From contig CANMWK010000010.1 in assembly GCA_947501615.1 (NCBI GenBank), positions 1 through 64,000 of the forward strand: a DNA stretch of 64,000 bases, given 5' to 3'. This document shows, piece after piece, positions 9,268-17,394 of this stretch (position 1 is the first letter of the stretch; every line of letters starts with the position of its first letter). Source of the DNA: an uncultured Tenacibaculum sp. GTDB lineage: Bacteria > Bacteroidota > Bacteroidia > Flavobacteriales > Flavobacteriaceae. The notes beneath the pieces are model-generated. The model searched no databases and had not been told where the DNA came from. It saw nothing but the letters and a program-made list of their open reading frames with translations. A program made the position numbers and the translations under genes.

Positions 9268-9275
9268 TATCTTTG
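9268..9275 (+). promoter_or_regulatory. Promoter -7 element (TATCTTTG) for the mannosyltransferase operon
   Basis: TATCTTTG fits TAnnTTTG and lies 12 bp before the first ATG (9287) and 27 bp before the alternative ATG (9302). The short spacing to the first ATG makes the second a credible start. Confidence 0.5.
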
Positions 9276-9286
9276 CCGAAGTTTAA

Positions 9287-10021
9287 ATGAATCAAAGTTT
9301 AATGTCTGACACCCTAGTCATAATTCCTACCTACAACGAAAAAGAAAATATAGAAGCAATCGTAAGAGCCACTTTTCAGCAAGAAAAAGCTTTTGATATT
9401 TTAATTGTGGATGATAATTCTCCTGATGGTACTGCAACTATTGTTGAAAATTTACAAGCAGAGTTTCCAAATCAATTGTTTTTAGAGGTACGAAAAGGAA
9501 AAAATGGTTTAGGAACAGCTTATATTCATGGGTTTAAGTGGGGGTTACTTAGAGATTATGCTTACATCATTGAAATGGATGCAGATTTTTCGCATAATCC
9601 TAATGACTTGGTTAAATTGTATAATTCATGCAGTGTAGAAGGAGGAGATGTAGCAGTTGGATCGCGATATTCAGTTGGGGTTAATGTAGTGAATTGGCCA
9701 ATGTATAGAGTATTACTTTCGTATTTTGCTTCGAAGTATGTTCGGTTTATTACTGGTATTCCTGTTCATGATACTACAGCAGGTTTTGTATGTTGGTCGA
9801 GAAAAGTATTGGAAACCATTAAACTTGATAAAATTAAATTTGTTGGCTATGCTTTTCAGATTGAAATGAAGTACAAAGCATGGAGGCATAAATTTAAAAT
9901 TAATGAAGTATCTGTGATTTTTACAGATAGAACTTTAGGAGAATCTAAAATGAGTGGAGGTATTGTTTCCGAAGCTTTATTTGGAGTAATAAAAATGAGA
10001 TTAAAAGGCTTACCAAAATAA
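9287..10021 (+). CDS. Polyprenol monophosphomannose synthase
   Basis: A GT-A glycosyltransferase (family GT2) that resembles the catalytic part of dolichol-phosphate mannose synthase. It would move mannose or a related sugar from a nucleotide sugar to a polyprenyl phosphate. The nucleotide-binding site is visible as IIPTYNEKENIE, ILIVDDNSPDGTA and the MDADFSHNP metal motif; the ESKMSGG segment near the end is also typical. At 244 residues it has no C-terminal membrane helices. The true start may be the second ATG at 9302 (MSDTLVIIPTYN). One base separates it from the dihydroorotase gene. Confidence 0.9.
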   Translation: MNQSLMSDTLVIIPTYNEKENIEAIVRATFQQEKAFDILIVDDNSPDGTATIVENLQAEFPNQLFLEVRKGKNGLGTAYIHGFKWGLLRDYAYIIEMDADFSHNPNDLVKLYNSCSVEGGDVAVGSRYSVGVNVVNWPMYRVLLSYFASKYVRFITGIPVHDTTAGFVCWSRKVLETIKLDKIKFVGYAFQIEMKYKAWRHKFKINEVSVIFTDRTLGESKMSGGIVSEALFGVIKMRLKGLPK

Positions 10022-10022
10022 A

Positions 10023-11363
10023 ATGAAAACATCATACTTAATCCAGAACGCAAAAATCGTTAACGAAAATCAAGTTTTTTCAGGAGACGTATTAATTCAA
10101 GATGAATTTATCAGTAAAATAGCTGATACAATTGAACCTAAAGGTGATGAGATTGTAATTGATGCTAAAGGGAAGTATTTAATTCCAGGAATGATAGATG
10201 ATCAAGTGCATTTTAGAGAACCAGGGCTTACACACAAAGCTAATATAGCAACTGAAAGTAAGGCTGCTGTAGCAGGAGGTATTACTTCGTTTATTGAGAT
10301 GCCTAATACTTCTCCACAAGCAACTACTCAAGAATTATTAGAAGATAAGTTTGAAATAGCAAGTAAAACTTCTTATGCAAACTATTCGTTTATGTTTGGT
10401 GGAACAAATGATAACTTAGACGAACTCTTAAAAACAAATCCTAGAGATGTAGCTGGAATTAAATTATTCTTAGGTTCTTCAACAGGAAACATGTTGGTGG
10501 ATAATGAAGAAGTTTTAGAAAAGATATTTTCTTCAACAGATCTAGTTATTTCTGTACATTGTGAAGATGAAGGAACAATTAGAAAAAACACAGCACAGTT
10601 TAAAGAAAAATATGGAGACGATATTCCTGTAAAATACCACCCCATTATTAGAAGTGAAGAAGCTTGTTATTTATCTTCTTCAAAAGCTATTGAGTTGGCG
10701 AAAAAGACAGGAGCAAGATTACATGTGTTCCATTTATCTACAGCAAAAGAAACAGCACTTTTTAGAAATGATATTCCTTTAAAAGATAAAAAAATAACAG
10801 CTGAGGTTTGTATTCACCATTTATGGTTTACGGATGCAGATTATGAAAGAAAAGGAACACATATTAAATGGAATCCTGCGGTAAAAACTCAGCAAGATAA
10901 AGACGGACTTTGGAAAGCCTTATTAGATGACAGAATTGATGTGATTGCAACAGATCACGCTCCGCATACTTTAGAAGAAAAAGCAAACGTGTATACAAAA
11001 GCACCAAGTGGAGGACCTTTAGTTCAACATGCTGTTGTGGCGCTTTTTGAAAAAGTAAAAGAAGGTGTAATTTCTGTAGAGAAAGTAGTTGAAAAAATGT
11101 GTCATAATCCAGCTATTCTTTTCCAGGTTGAAAAAAGAGGATATATTAAAGAAGGGTATTATGCAGATATTGTATTGGTAGATCCAAACGATCCTTGGGA
11201 AGTTTCTAGAGACAATGTACTTTATAAATGTGGTTGGTCTCCTTTTGAAGGTGTTACCTTATCTTCTAAGATTACACATACTTTTATTAATGGTAATTTA
11301 ATGTACGATAACGGAGTGTTTAATGAAGAAATTAAAGGGAAACGTTTGTTGTTTGAACGATAA
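10023..11363 (+). CDS. pyrC: Dihydroorotase
   Basis: Dihydroorotase catalyses ring closure of carbamoyl-aspartate in pyrimidine synthesis. The 446-residue protein is of the larger amidohydrolase (class I) type. It shows GMIDDQVHFREPGLTHK at 56-72, the carboxylated-lysine segment AGIKLFLGSSTGN with Lys147, the metal-ligand His in SVHCEDE and VFHLS, and the catalytic Asp in ATDHAPHT. Residue 61 is Gln where most class I enzymes have the first His of the HxH metal motif; I believe this is shared by related flavobacterial proteins. It follows the mannosyltransferase gene after one base. Confidence 0.88.
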   Translation: MKTSYLIQNAKIVNENQVFSGDVLIQDEFISKIADTIEPKGDEIVIDAKGKYLIPGMIDDQVHFREPGLTHKANIATESKAAVAGGITSFIEMPNTSPQATTQELLEDKFEIASKTSYANYSFMFGGTNDNLDELLKTNPRDVAGIKLFLGSSTGNMLVDNEEVLEKIFSSTDLVISVHCEDEGTIRKNTAQFKEKYGDDIPVKYHPIIRSEEACYLSSSKAIELAKKTGARLHVFHLSTAKETALFRNDIPLKDKKITAEVCIHHLWFTDADYERKGTHIKWNPAVKTQQDKDGLWKALLDDRIDVIATDHAPHTLEEKANVYTKAPSGGPLVQHAVVALFEKVKEGVISVEKVVEKMCHNPAILFQVEKRGYIKEGYYADIVLVDPNDPWEVSRDNVLYKCGWSPFEGVTLSSKITHTFINGNLMYDNGVFNEEIKGKRLLFER

Positions 11364-11412
11364 TAGACGTTTTATTATAAGGTTGAGCAATAGTTGATCA
11401 TAATCATTATAA

Positions 11413-12177
11413 ATGGAAGATGCTTTATCAAAATTAGCAAGACTGATTTTAAATGATGACTATTTTGGATTCGAAAGATTTATAGATGAATATAATTCTG
11501 ACGTTGAAACATTTAAAGATAAATATAGAAAACTACTATTGAAGTGGATTGACCTAGAAGATTTTGATGAAATTGAAGATTATCTCAGTCCAGAGTATTT
11601 ATTTGAAGTATATGCTAATAACCTAAATAAGGTTTTTAGTTTAGATTGGAGTGGTGAAGAATACCAAGGACAATTGAAAGGTTGTCTTACTAAAATGCTT
11701 AAAACATATGGAGAGCAAACATTCAAATGGAGTTTACAAAAATTTGAGTCGAGTATTAATTTTTCCAAACTAGATAAGGGAGACTATATAGCTTTATTAT
11801 TTAGTGCATTTGACAAAGAGATTGAGAAAATAGGCTATCAACTTGTCTTTATTGAGATGTATGATGATGAATATCATTACACGATTTTGGAAAAAGAAAA
11901 AATAGAAAGAGCACTTTTAATTAAAGGCGAAAATTTTGAAATTTACGATTCAAAATTTTATGAAATTTATATAACTAATGTTGGGGAATCAAAATCAAAG
12001 GTGATGTTATATTTAAAATCGAAACATAATATTGAACTTGCAGCTATTAAATCTTATATAGAAAACTTACCAATTTTAATAGGGAAAGGTTATTTACCGA
12101 TGATTAGAAAACTTGAAAGTGAATTAAACAATATAAATTGTAAATATGTAATAAAGGAAATAACTATATCTAGTTAG
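11413..12177 (+). CDS. Uncharacterised acidic cytoplasmic protein
   Basis: A 254-residue protein without signal peptide or membrane helix. The N-terminal 90 residues are acidic and helical (KWIDLEDFDEIEDYL), and the C-terminal half looks alpha/beta. I do not recognise the family with certainty. Its lower-quality ATG context and the 49-bp gap suggest weak coupling to the dihydroorotase gene. The type of sequence, with many Asp/Glu and a 'DFDEIEDYL' stretch, resembles small accessory proteins such as immunity or SMI1-like proteins, but nothing specific supports that. Confidence 0.7.
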   Translation: MEDALSKLARLILNDDYFGFERFIDEYNSDVETFKDKYRKLLLKWIDLEDFDEIEDYLSPEYLFEVYANNLNKVFSLDWSGEEYQGQLKGCLTKMLKTYGEQTFKWSLQKFESSINFSKLDKGDYIALLFSAFDKEIEKIGYQLVFIEMYDDEYHYTILEKEKIERALLIKGENFEIYDSKFYEIYITNVGESKSKVMLYLKSKHNIELAAIKSYIENLPILIGKGYLPMIRKLESELNNINCKYVIKEITISS

Positions 12178-12218
12178 TTATTGGATATAGGTAATATAGT
12201 GATTGAAAAATAAAATAG

Positions 12219-12686
12219 ATGAAAAACACCATACGATTATTGCTAGTTATTAGTTTGTGCTTTGCATGTAACAGTAATACGATATACAAACCTCCTACGA
12301 ATTTGATTCCTAGAGATACTATGGTAGATTTGTTAACAGATATGCATATTGCTGTAGCTGCTAAATCTATGAAAAATTTAAAGGAAAAGAGAGATATTAA
12401 CTATATGCAATTGGTGTATGATAAGTATAAAATAGATAGTCTTCGTTTTGAACAAAGTAATATATTTTATACGTCAAATATTGATGAATATGACCAATTG
12501 TTAGAGGATGTAAGGCTTCGTATAGAAATGATAGCTAGTACTTATCAACAAGAGAAAAATAAACAAGATTCAATCAAGAGAAGTAAAGTAAAAATAGAAG
12601 AGAAAGCATTAGACTCTATTCGACCCAGAAAAAGTATACATGTCTCTAAAGATAGTTTAATTATTCAGGAAGATAGAGATGAATAA
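12219..12686 (+). CDS. DUF4296 lipoprotein
   Basis: A 155-residue lipoprotein (lipobox LCFAC, Cys17) of the DUF4296 family, recognised by the motif NLIPRDTMVDLLTDMHIA near 27-45. DUF4296 proteins are a Bacteroidota-specific family of unknown function found next to dihydroorotase and epimerase genes, as here. The C-terminal part is charged and probably helical. It overlaps the next gene by 8 bp. Confidence 0.86.
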   Translation: MKNTIRLLLVISLCFACNSNTIYKPPTNLIPRDTMVDLLTDMHIAVAAKSMKNLKEKRDINYMQLVYDKYKIDSLRFEQSNIFYTSNIDEYDQLLEDVRLRIEMIASTYQQEKNKQDSIKRSKVKIEEKALDSIRPRKSIHVSKDSLIIQEDRDE

Positions 12687-13215
12687 TAGAAAGACTGATT
12701 TTAAATTGGGGAAGGATATTATTCCTTTAGCAGTTGTAATTGCTCTAATATTAGTTTCTTTTAGTGTTGTTTTATCTAGCAACATTGTTTTTACTATAAA
12801 ACACTACATAGGAATTTTCCTAGTTTTACTTGCTTCATTTTTATATTTTTTAAATAAAAAAGCACACATTTATTTATTTTCTGTCATATTAATTATGGGA
12901 TTCATAAATTTAATTGATGTGTTTTATGTAAGCATTCTATTTCGTTTTACTTTTATCACTTTTAATCCCATTTTTTTAATTTTAACAGGTGTTTTTATAG
13001 CATTCAATGACGATTTTCGAAATAAATTATTTCCTTCAGAAAAGACCTCTATAAAGTTAACGACTAACACAGGTTTAATTAATCACTACAAAAACATATT
13101 TAACAAGAAAAGTAAGTCTGAATTAAAAGAAATTTTAAAAGAGCAAAGTAAATATGTTAATGAAGCAAAAATTGCAGCTAGAGATGTCTTGAAAGAAAAG
13201 TTTAATGTTTTTTAG
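12679..13215 (+). CDS. Small integral membrane protein
   Basis: A 178-residue protein with four hydrophobic segments between about residues 14 and 112 and a charged cytoplasmic tail (KSKSELKEILKEQSKYVN). It overlaps the DUF4296 gene by 8 bp, so the two are translationally coupled. No family is recognised. The membrane topology and the lipoprotein next to it suggest a common role at the envelope, but this rests only on position. Confidence 0.78.
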   Translation: MNNRKTDFKLGKDIIPLAVVIALILVSFSVVLSSNIVFTIKHYIGIFLVLLASFLYFLNKKAHIYLFSVILIMGFINLIDVFYVSILFRFTFITFNPIFLILTGVFIAFNDDFRNKLFPSEKTSIKLTTNTGLINHYKNIFNKKSKSELKEILKEQSKYVNEAKIAARDVLKEKFNVF

Positions 13216-13331
13216 TAAATTCACATTATCTTTATTGGTTTTAGGAAGTTGCAATGATGTACTTTAGTGCGTTTAACTCTCCATTTCTAAAATAGTTTAT
13301 TGGGCGCTATTGGTAATTAGCCTATAGTGGC

Positions 13332-14336
13332 TTATTTTAAATAATCAGTACAAACGTCTTCAATAACTTTTTCAATTGGCTCAAAAGTGATATCTAAAGC
13401 ATCTTTTATTTTTTGAGAACTATAGTATTCTTTGTTATGTGCAGAACGAGCAGTGTGCTTTGTTAAAAAAGGAGCTTTTTTTGTTAGTAAGGTAATGCAC
13501 CAATCTATTCTCCATACTATAGCAGTTACTAATGGAGTTATTTTTATACTTGGTTTTTTTACTTTAAAATATGTAGCAATACAATGAAAAACATCTTTAA
13601 AAGATTTATTTTCAGAAATTAGAATAAAACGTTCATTTTTTATAGTAGAGTTTGCAAGTTGTATTAAAGACGTTGCTACATCTTTTACACCAATAAAGCC
13701 AGTAACACCATTTGTGTAAAATTTTAGTCCCTTATATACTTGCTGAAAAATTTTCCCTGAACCTTCATGAAAAAAGCCACTTCCTAAAATAACTCCAGGG
13801 TTTACTATAACAACATCCATATTTTCTTGACTTCCCCTCCAAACTTCCATTTCAGCGCCGTATTTACTAATAGCATATCCATGTTTATCTTTGGTGTCTA
13901 CCCATTCATTTTCTTCATTAACAATTTCGTTGTTAATAGCATCACCAACAGCAGCAATAGAACTTACAAAACAGAATTTTTGTACTTTATTTTCAATAGA
14001 AAAGTTTACTAAATTAGCAGTTCCCTCAATATTAACTTTTCTCATTTTATGGTAATCCTTTGGGTTAAAGGAAACCAAAGCGGCACAATGATAAATATAA
14101 TCGTAAGATGTTGAAAACACTTTTTCTAAAGAAGGTATATCTGTAATATCGGCTTGGATCCATCTAATTTTATCAAATACATCTTTATAGTTTTCTGTGT
14201 AGTAAGAAAAAACTTTTTTAGTAGCAGTGATTTTTTCTTTTGATCTATACATGGCAGTAATATTATCATTTTCTTTAGCTAGAAAATATAACAAATGCGA
14301 TCCTACCAAACCAGTTCCTCCAGTAACTAATATCAT
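13332..14336 (-). CDS. NAD-dependent epimerase/dehydratase (extended SDR)
   Basis: A 334-residue extended short-chain dehydrogenase. It begins with the Rossmann motif GGTGLVGSHL and shows SSIAAVG, the catalytic YAISKYGAE (YxxxK) and the N-terminal-side NAD contacts, as in 4,6-dehydratases and epimerases acting on sugar nucleotides or other lipid-linked substrates. The substrate is not evident. I place the start at the ATG at 14336. An upstream in-frame TTG at 14378 would lie inside the terminator of the neighbouring lipoprotein gene and would add 14 residues without homology. A TATTTTTG promoter-like element lies just upstream. Confidence 0.88.
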   Translation of the reverse strand: MILVTGGTGLVGSHLLYFLAKENDNITAMYRSKEKITATKKVFSYYTENYKDVFDKIRWIQADITDIPSLEKVFSTSYDYIYHCAALVSFNPKDYHKMRKVNIEGTANLVNFSIENKVQKFCFVSSIAAVGDAINNEIVNEENEWVDTKDKHGYAISKYGAEMEVWRGSQENMDVVIVNPGVILGSGFFHEGSGKIFQQVYKGLKFYTNGVTGFIGVKDVATSLIQLANSTIKNERFILISENKSFKDVFHCIATYFKVKKPSIKITPLVTAIVWRIDWCITLLTKKAPFLTKHTARSAHNKEYYSSQKIKDALDITFEPIEKVIEDVCTDYLK

Positions 14337-14340
14337 ATAC

Positions 14341-14348
14341 CAAAAATA
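14341..14348 (-). promoter_or_regulatory. Promoter -7 element (TATTTTTG) of the epimerase gene
   Basis: Minus-strand TATTTTTG fits TAnnTTTG and lies 4 bp before the ATG at 14336, implying an almost leaderless mRNA. The short spacing makes it uncertain. Confidence 0.3.
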
Positions 14349-14360
14349 TGCAAAAAAAAA

Positions 14361-14380
14361 GGTTGCTTTTAAAAGCAACC
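14361..14380 (-). terminator. Intrinsic terminator of the lipoprotein gene
   Basis: A perfect palindrome GGTTGCTTTT/AAAAGCAACC is followed on the minus strand by a run of nine T. It closes the lipoprotein transcript and overlaps the artefactual TTG start of the epimerase reading frame. Confidence 0.85.
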
Positions 14381-14405
14381 TTCAAATTTTATAATGATTT
14401 TTATC

Positions 14406-15017
14406 TTATCCTTGAACAGGGATATTATTCACTTGAATTTTAACGTCAAATTCTATTTGACCAGATGCACCATTACCTTCAACAACTCTTGTTATTTTGA
14501 TTAAACCTTTGTTATCATAAGAATCTTGAAATTCTACGATATCACCAACATTTAATTCCGTAACAGATTGTGTTGTTGGTTTAGCAATACTATTTAATTC
14601 AGATTCTAAAGTAATTGCATCGAAATCTGCTGCTGTTAAAGTAGTAGATTTAACAAAAAAGCACTCTTTCTTATCTGCATCAGCAATAGCAGTTAAATCA
14701 AAAACATCAGTAGGATAGTTTTTTACTGAAGCAAAAGAAGCTTTTCTTGTTGATCCATAAAAATAACCAAAATCCCAAGTGCTACCCGTTGTACCAGCAT
14801 CACTAATTCTATGAATAGTATTGTTGTAAAATGTCATAAACGTAGATGATGATTCATCTCCTAATGGCGCAGCTAATAATTTTGCTGAATATGTTGTAAC
14901 TAATGCTGGTGGATCTACAGGGATTTCAGGAAGCTCTTCTTCACTACCACAGCTTGTTAAAACAAATAAGTTAGCCAATAAGGCAAATAATAACGGAAAT
15001 TTAAGTATGTTTTTCAT
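14406..15017 (-). CDS. Secreted lipoprotein of unknown function
   Basis: A 203-residue lipoprotein starting MKNILKFPLLFALLAN with lipobox VLTSC. An upstream in-frame ATG at 15044 would add nine residues (MTHKIKLRE). I reject it because the promoter element TACATTTG (15042-15049) overlaps it. The mature part is beta-rich with a Trp/Tyr-rich segment (TWDFGYFYGSTRK), somewhat like small haem- or ligand-binding beta proteins, but I cannot name a family. It is a monocistronic unit between its own promoter and terminator. Confidence 0.78.
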   Translation of the reverse strand: MKNILKFPLLFALLANLFVLTSCGSEEELPEIPVDPPALVTTYSAKLLAAPLGDESSSTFMTFYNNTIHRISDAGTTGSTWDFGYFYGSTRKASFASVKNYPTDVFDLTAIADADKKECFFVKSTTLTAADFDAITLESELNSIAKPTTQSVTELNVGDIVEFQDSYDNKGLIKITRVVEGNGASGQIEFDVKIQVNNIPVQG

Positions 15018-15041
15018 TTCTCTTAATTTTATTTTATGTGT

Positions 15042-15049
15042 CAAATGTA
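15042..15049 (-). promoter_or_regulatory. Promoter -7 element (TACATTTG) of the lipoprotein gene
   Basis: Minus-strand TACATTTG matches TAnnTTTG, 24 bp before the ATG at 15017. It settles the start choice for this gene. Confidence 0.55.
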
Positions 15050-15208
15050 ACCTTTAGACCATAAAAAAAGGAATAAGTCACTTAAAAAATATATTAATTT
15101 TTTGCATAGATATATGAATCATGCTAAACACTTCGTCACATGTTTTTGAGGAAAAAAATTAAAAGTATTGTTTCTCAATATTCTTAGAAAAGAAAATTTT
15201 GTAAATGG

Positions 15209-15216
15209 TATATTTG
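15209..15216 (+). promoter_or_regulatory. Promoter -7 element (TATATTTG) of tyrS
   Basis: TATATTTG fits TAnnTTTG and ends 23 bp before the tyrS ATG. No T-box or other leader RNA structure is seen in this short leader. Confidence 0.5.
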
Positions 15217-15239
15217 TCATTTCAAAGTAATATACACCG

Positions 15240-16544
15240 ATGACTGAAAATTTAGTAAAAGAACTACAGTGGCGTGGAATGATCCACGATATTATGCCAG
15301 GAACAGAAGAGCAACTTCAAAAAGAAATGACTAGTGCGTATATTGGATTTGATCCTACTTCAGATTCATTACATATTGGTAGTTTGGTGCCAATTATATT
15401 ATTAGTTCATTTAGAAAAGGCAGGTCATAAACCTATCGCTTTAGTTGGTGGAGCTACAGGAATGATTGGTGATCCTTCAGGGAAATCAGATGAAAGAAAT
15501 CTGTTAAATGAAGAAACTTTAGCGAAGAATGTAGATGGAATTAAAGCTACGCTTGCAAGATTTTTAGATTTTGATAGCACAAAAGAGAACGCTCCAGTTT
15601 TAGTTAATAACTACGATTGGATGAAAGATTTTTCTTTTATTGAATTTGCTAGGGATGTAGGGAAAAGAATTACGGTAAACTATATGATGGCGAAAGATTC
15701 TGTAAAAAAGAGAATTTCTGGAGAGTCTAATAGTGGAATGTCTTTTACAGAGTTTACGTATCAATTAATTCAAGGGTATGATTTTTATCATTTACATAAA
15801 ACACATCAATGTGCTTTACAAATGGGAGGATCAGATCAATGGGGGAATATTACGACAGGAACAGAGTTAGTAAGAAGAATGAATGTTGGAGAAGATGCCA
15901 AAGCTTTTGCTATGACTTGTCCTTTAATTACTAAAGCAGATGGTTCTAAATTCGGTAAAACAGAAGGAGGAAATGTTTGGTTAGACGCAAGTAAAACATC
16001 GGTATATAAATTTTATCAATTTTGGCTAAATACTACAGATGTAGATGCTGAAAAGTATATTAAAATATTTACGTTCTTAGATAAAGAAACTATAGATAAT
16101 TTAATTGAAGTGCATAAAGAAGCTCCTCACCAAAGAGCTTTACAAAAGAAATTAGCGGATGAGATTACTACTTTTGTACACTCTAAAGAAGAGTTAGACA
16201 AAGCTATTGCCGCGTCTAATATTTTATTTGGAAAATCTACAGATGAAGATTTAAAAGGTTTAGATGAGCAAACATTTTTAGATATTTTTGAAGGTGTTCC
16301 TCAAGCTGTTGTAGCGAAAGCCGAGATAGAAGCAGGTTTAGATATGATTGGTGCTTTAGCTGCTAAAACTCAGTTTTTAAAATCGAATGGAGATGCTAGA
16401 AGGGCATTGAAAGAAAACTCGATAGCAGTAAATAAAGTGAAGATTAAAGAAGATTATAAGATTACTTCTAATGATTTAATTGCTGATAAATATGTAATCC
16501 TTCAAAGAGGAAAAAGAAATTATTTCTTACTAAAAGTAGAATAG
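15240..16544 (+). CDS. tyrS: Tyrosine--tRNA ligase
   Basis: Attaches tyrosine to tRNA-Tyr. The 434-residue protein has the class I HIGH-like motif DSLHIGSL near 40-47, the KMSKS-like motif KFGKT near 240 ([10 protein letters not shown]), the [10 protein letters not shown] tyrosine-site segment and a C-terminal S4-like RNA-binding domain. The length fits bacterial TyrRS. It has its own promoter and ends 0 bp from the convergent Cys-rich gene. Confidence 0.96.
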   Translation: MTENLVKELQWRGMIHDIMPGTEEQLQKEMTSAYIGFDPTSDSLHIGSLVPIILLVHLEKAGHKPIALVGGATGMIGDPSGKSDERNLLNEETLAKNVDGIKATLARFLDFDSTKENAPVLVNNYDWMKDFSFIEFARDVGKRITVNYMMAKDSVKKRISGESNSGMSFTEFTYQLIQGYDFYHLHKTHQCALQMGGSDQWGNITTGTELVRRMNVGEDAKAFAMTCPLITKADGSKFGKTEGGNVWLDASKTSVYKFYQFWLNTTDVDAEKYIKIFTFLDKETIDNLIEVHKEAPHQRALQKKLADEITTFVHSKEELDKAIAASNILFGKSTDEDLKGLDEQTFLDIFEGVPQAVVAKAEIEAGLDMIGALAAKTQFLKSNGDARRALKENSIAVNKVKIKEDYKITSNDLIADKYVILQRGKRNYFLLKVE

Positions 16545-16727
16545 TTAAGAAGCAATTTTAATATCAAAACTTAAAGGGCATCGCTTACAGTTGATGCCTT
16601 TTTTCTTGTACTTATTACAACATTTACTTTTTGGCTTTAAACAATTACTAGCACAAGCAGTACTACAGGCACTAACTTGAGGTAATGTTTTAACTATTTC
16701 TTTTTTAGGGATGTAAAAAACAATCAT
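16545..16727 (-). CDS. Tiny cysteine-rich protein
   Basis: A 60-residue, basic protein with seven cysteines at residues 21, 25, 29, 36, 37, 47 and 50, clustered in the middle as CSTACASNCL then KPKSKCCNKY. There is no signal peptide. A TATATTTG promoter element lies 20 bp upstream of the ATG, which supports it as a real gene and not a shadow of tyrS. The cysteine cluster suggests metal or iron-sulfur binding, or a disulfide-rich fold. No known family is recognised with certainty. It meets tyrS tail to tail with no terminator. Confidence 0.68.
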   Translation of the reverse strand: MIVFYIPKKEIVKTLPQVSACSTACASNCLKPKSKCCNKYKKKGINCKRCPLSFDIKIAS

Positions 16728-16746
16728 ACGTTCTGTAAATTCGCTG

Positions 16747-16754
16747 CAAATATA
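16747..16754 (-). promoter_or_regulatory. Promoter -7 element (TATATTTG) of the Cys-rich gene
   Basis: Minus-strand TATATTTG lies 20 bp before the ATG at 16727 and is a perfect match to TAnnTTTG. Confidence 0.5.
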
Positions 16755-16853
16755 ATTATTTATTTAGAATAAATTAAAATAAAATTTTATTTGTAACAAA
16801 ATGAAGGAATTAATCTACTTATTACAAAAATCATCAGCTACTTGAAAACTACT

Positions 16854-17372
16854 ATGAAAAGATTAATTTTAGAAAGTAAACTTACCAATCATCAAAAGTT
16901 TCATGTATTTCTCTGTACAGGGGTTCCAATTGTATTGTCTATACATACATTAATTAGTCAAAAACCGTATTTCATAAAAAGTATACTATTCCTGTTTTTT
17001 GTAGTCCTTTCTTTAGTAATGTTAGGTATCGTTTTTCTAAAAAAAGGTGTTGTAAAAGAAGGGAGTGTACTTTTTAAAGGAACTTTTTTGTTTGATAAAT
17101 TACTATTGAAAAAGAAAGTCGATGTAGATCAGAAATCTAAAGTTGCTATTTTAAAATTCAAAAGAAGTCAAAAAATGGCATGGTTTTCAGTAGCAAATCC
17201 AGATGCTTCGTTAACGTATTTAAGATCTGATGTCACATTATTGAATGAAAAACATACGACCAAAGATGTTTTAATTTCATTAGATGATGAGGAAAAAGCT
17301 AATCAAGTCGTTTCTTTTCTTGAGGAATATTTTCAATTCGATTATGAACTGTATAGCCCAGATTTTTCATAA
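16854..17372 (+). CDS. Membrane protein with two N-terminal helices
   Basis: A 172-residue protein with two hydrophobic helices in the first 65 residues (FLCTGVPIVLSIHTLI and ILFLFFVVLSLVMLGIVFL) and a soluble C-terminal part. I take the ATG at 16854; a TTG 12 bp upstream is also in frame. No family is recognised. The gene precedes a retropepsin/PDZ gene by 22 bp on the same strand, and the two may form one transcript. Confidence 0.72.
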   Translation: MKRLILESKLTNHQKFHVFLCTGVPIVLSIHTLISQKPYFIKSILFLFFVVLSLVMLGIVFLKKGVVKEGSVLFKGTFLFDKLLLKKKVDVDQKSKVAILKFKRSQKMAWFSVANPDASLTYLRSDVTLLNEKHTTKDVLISLDDEEKANQVVSFLEEYFQFDYELYSPDFS

Positions 17373-17394
17373 ACTTTTCCATTAAACAACCAGT

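Noticed and set aside
14337..14378. N-terminal extension of the epimerase
   Set aside because: It starts at a TTG inside a terminator and has no match to the family.
15120..15239. T-box leader in front of tyrS
   Set aside because: The space between the -7 element and the ATG is only 23 bp, too short for a T-box. No specifier stem was seen.
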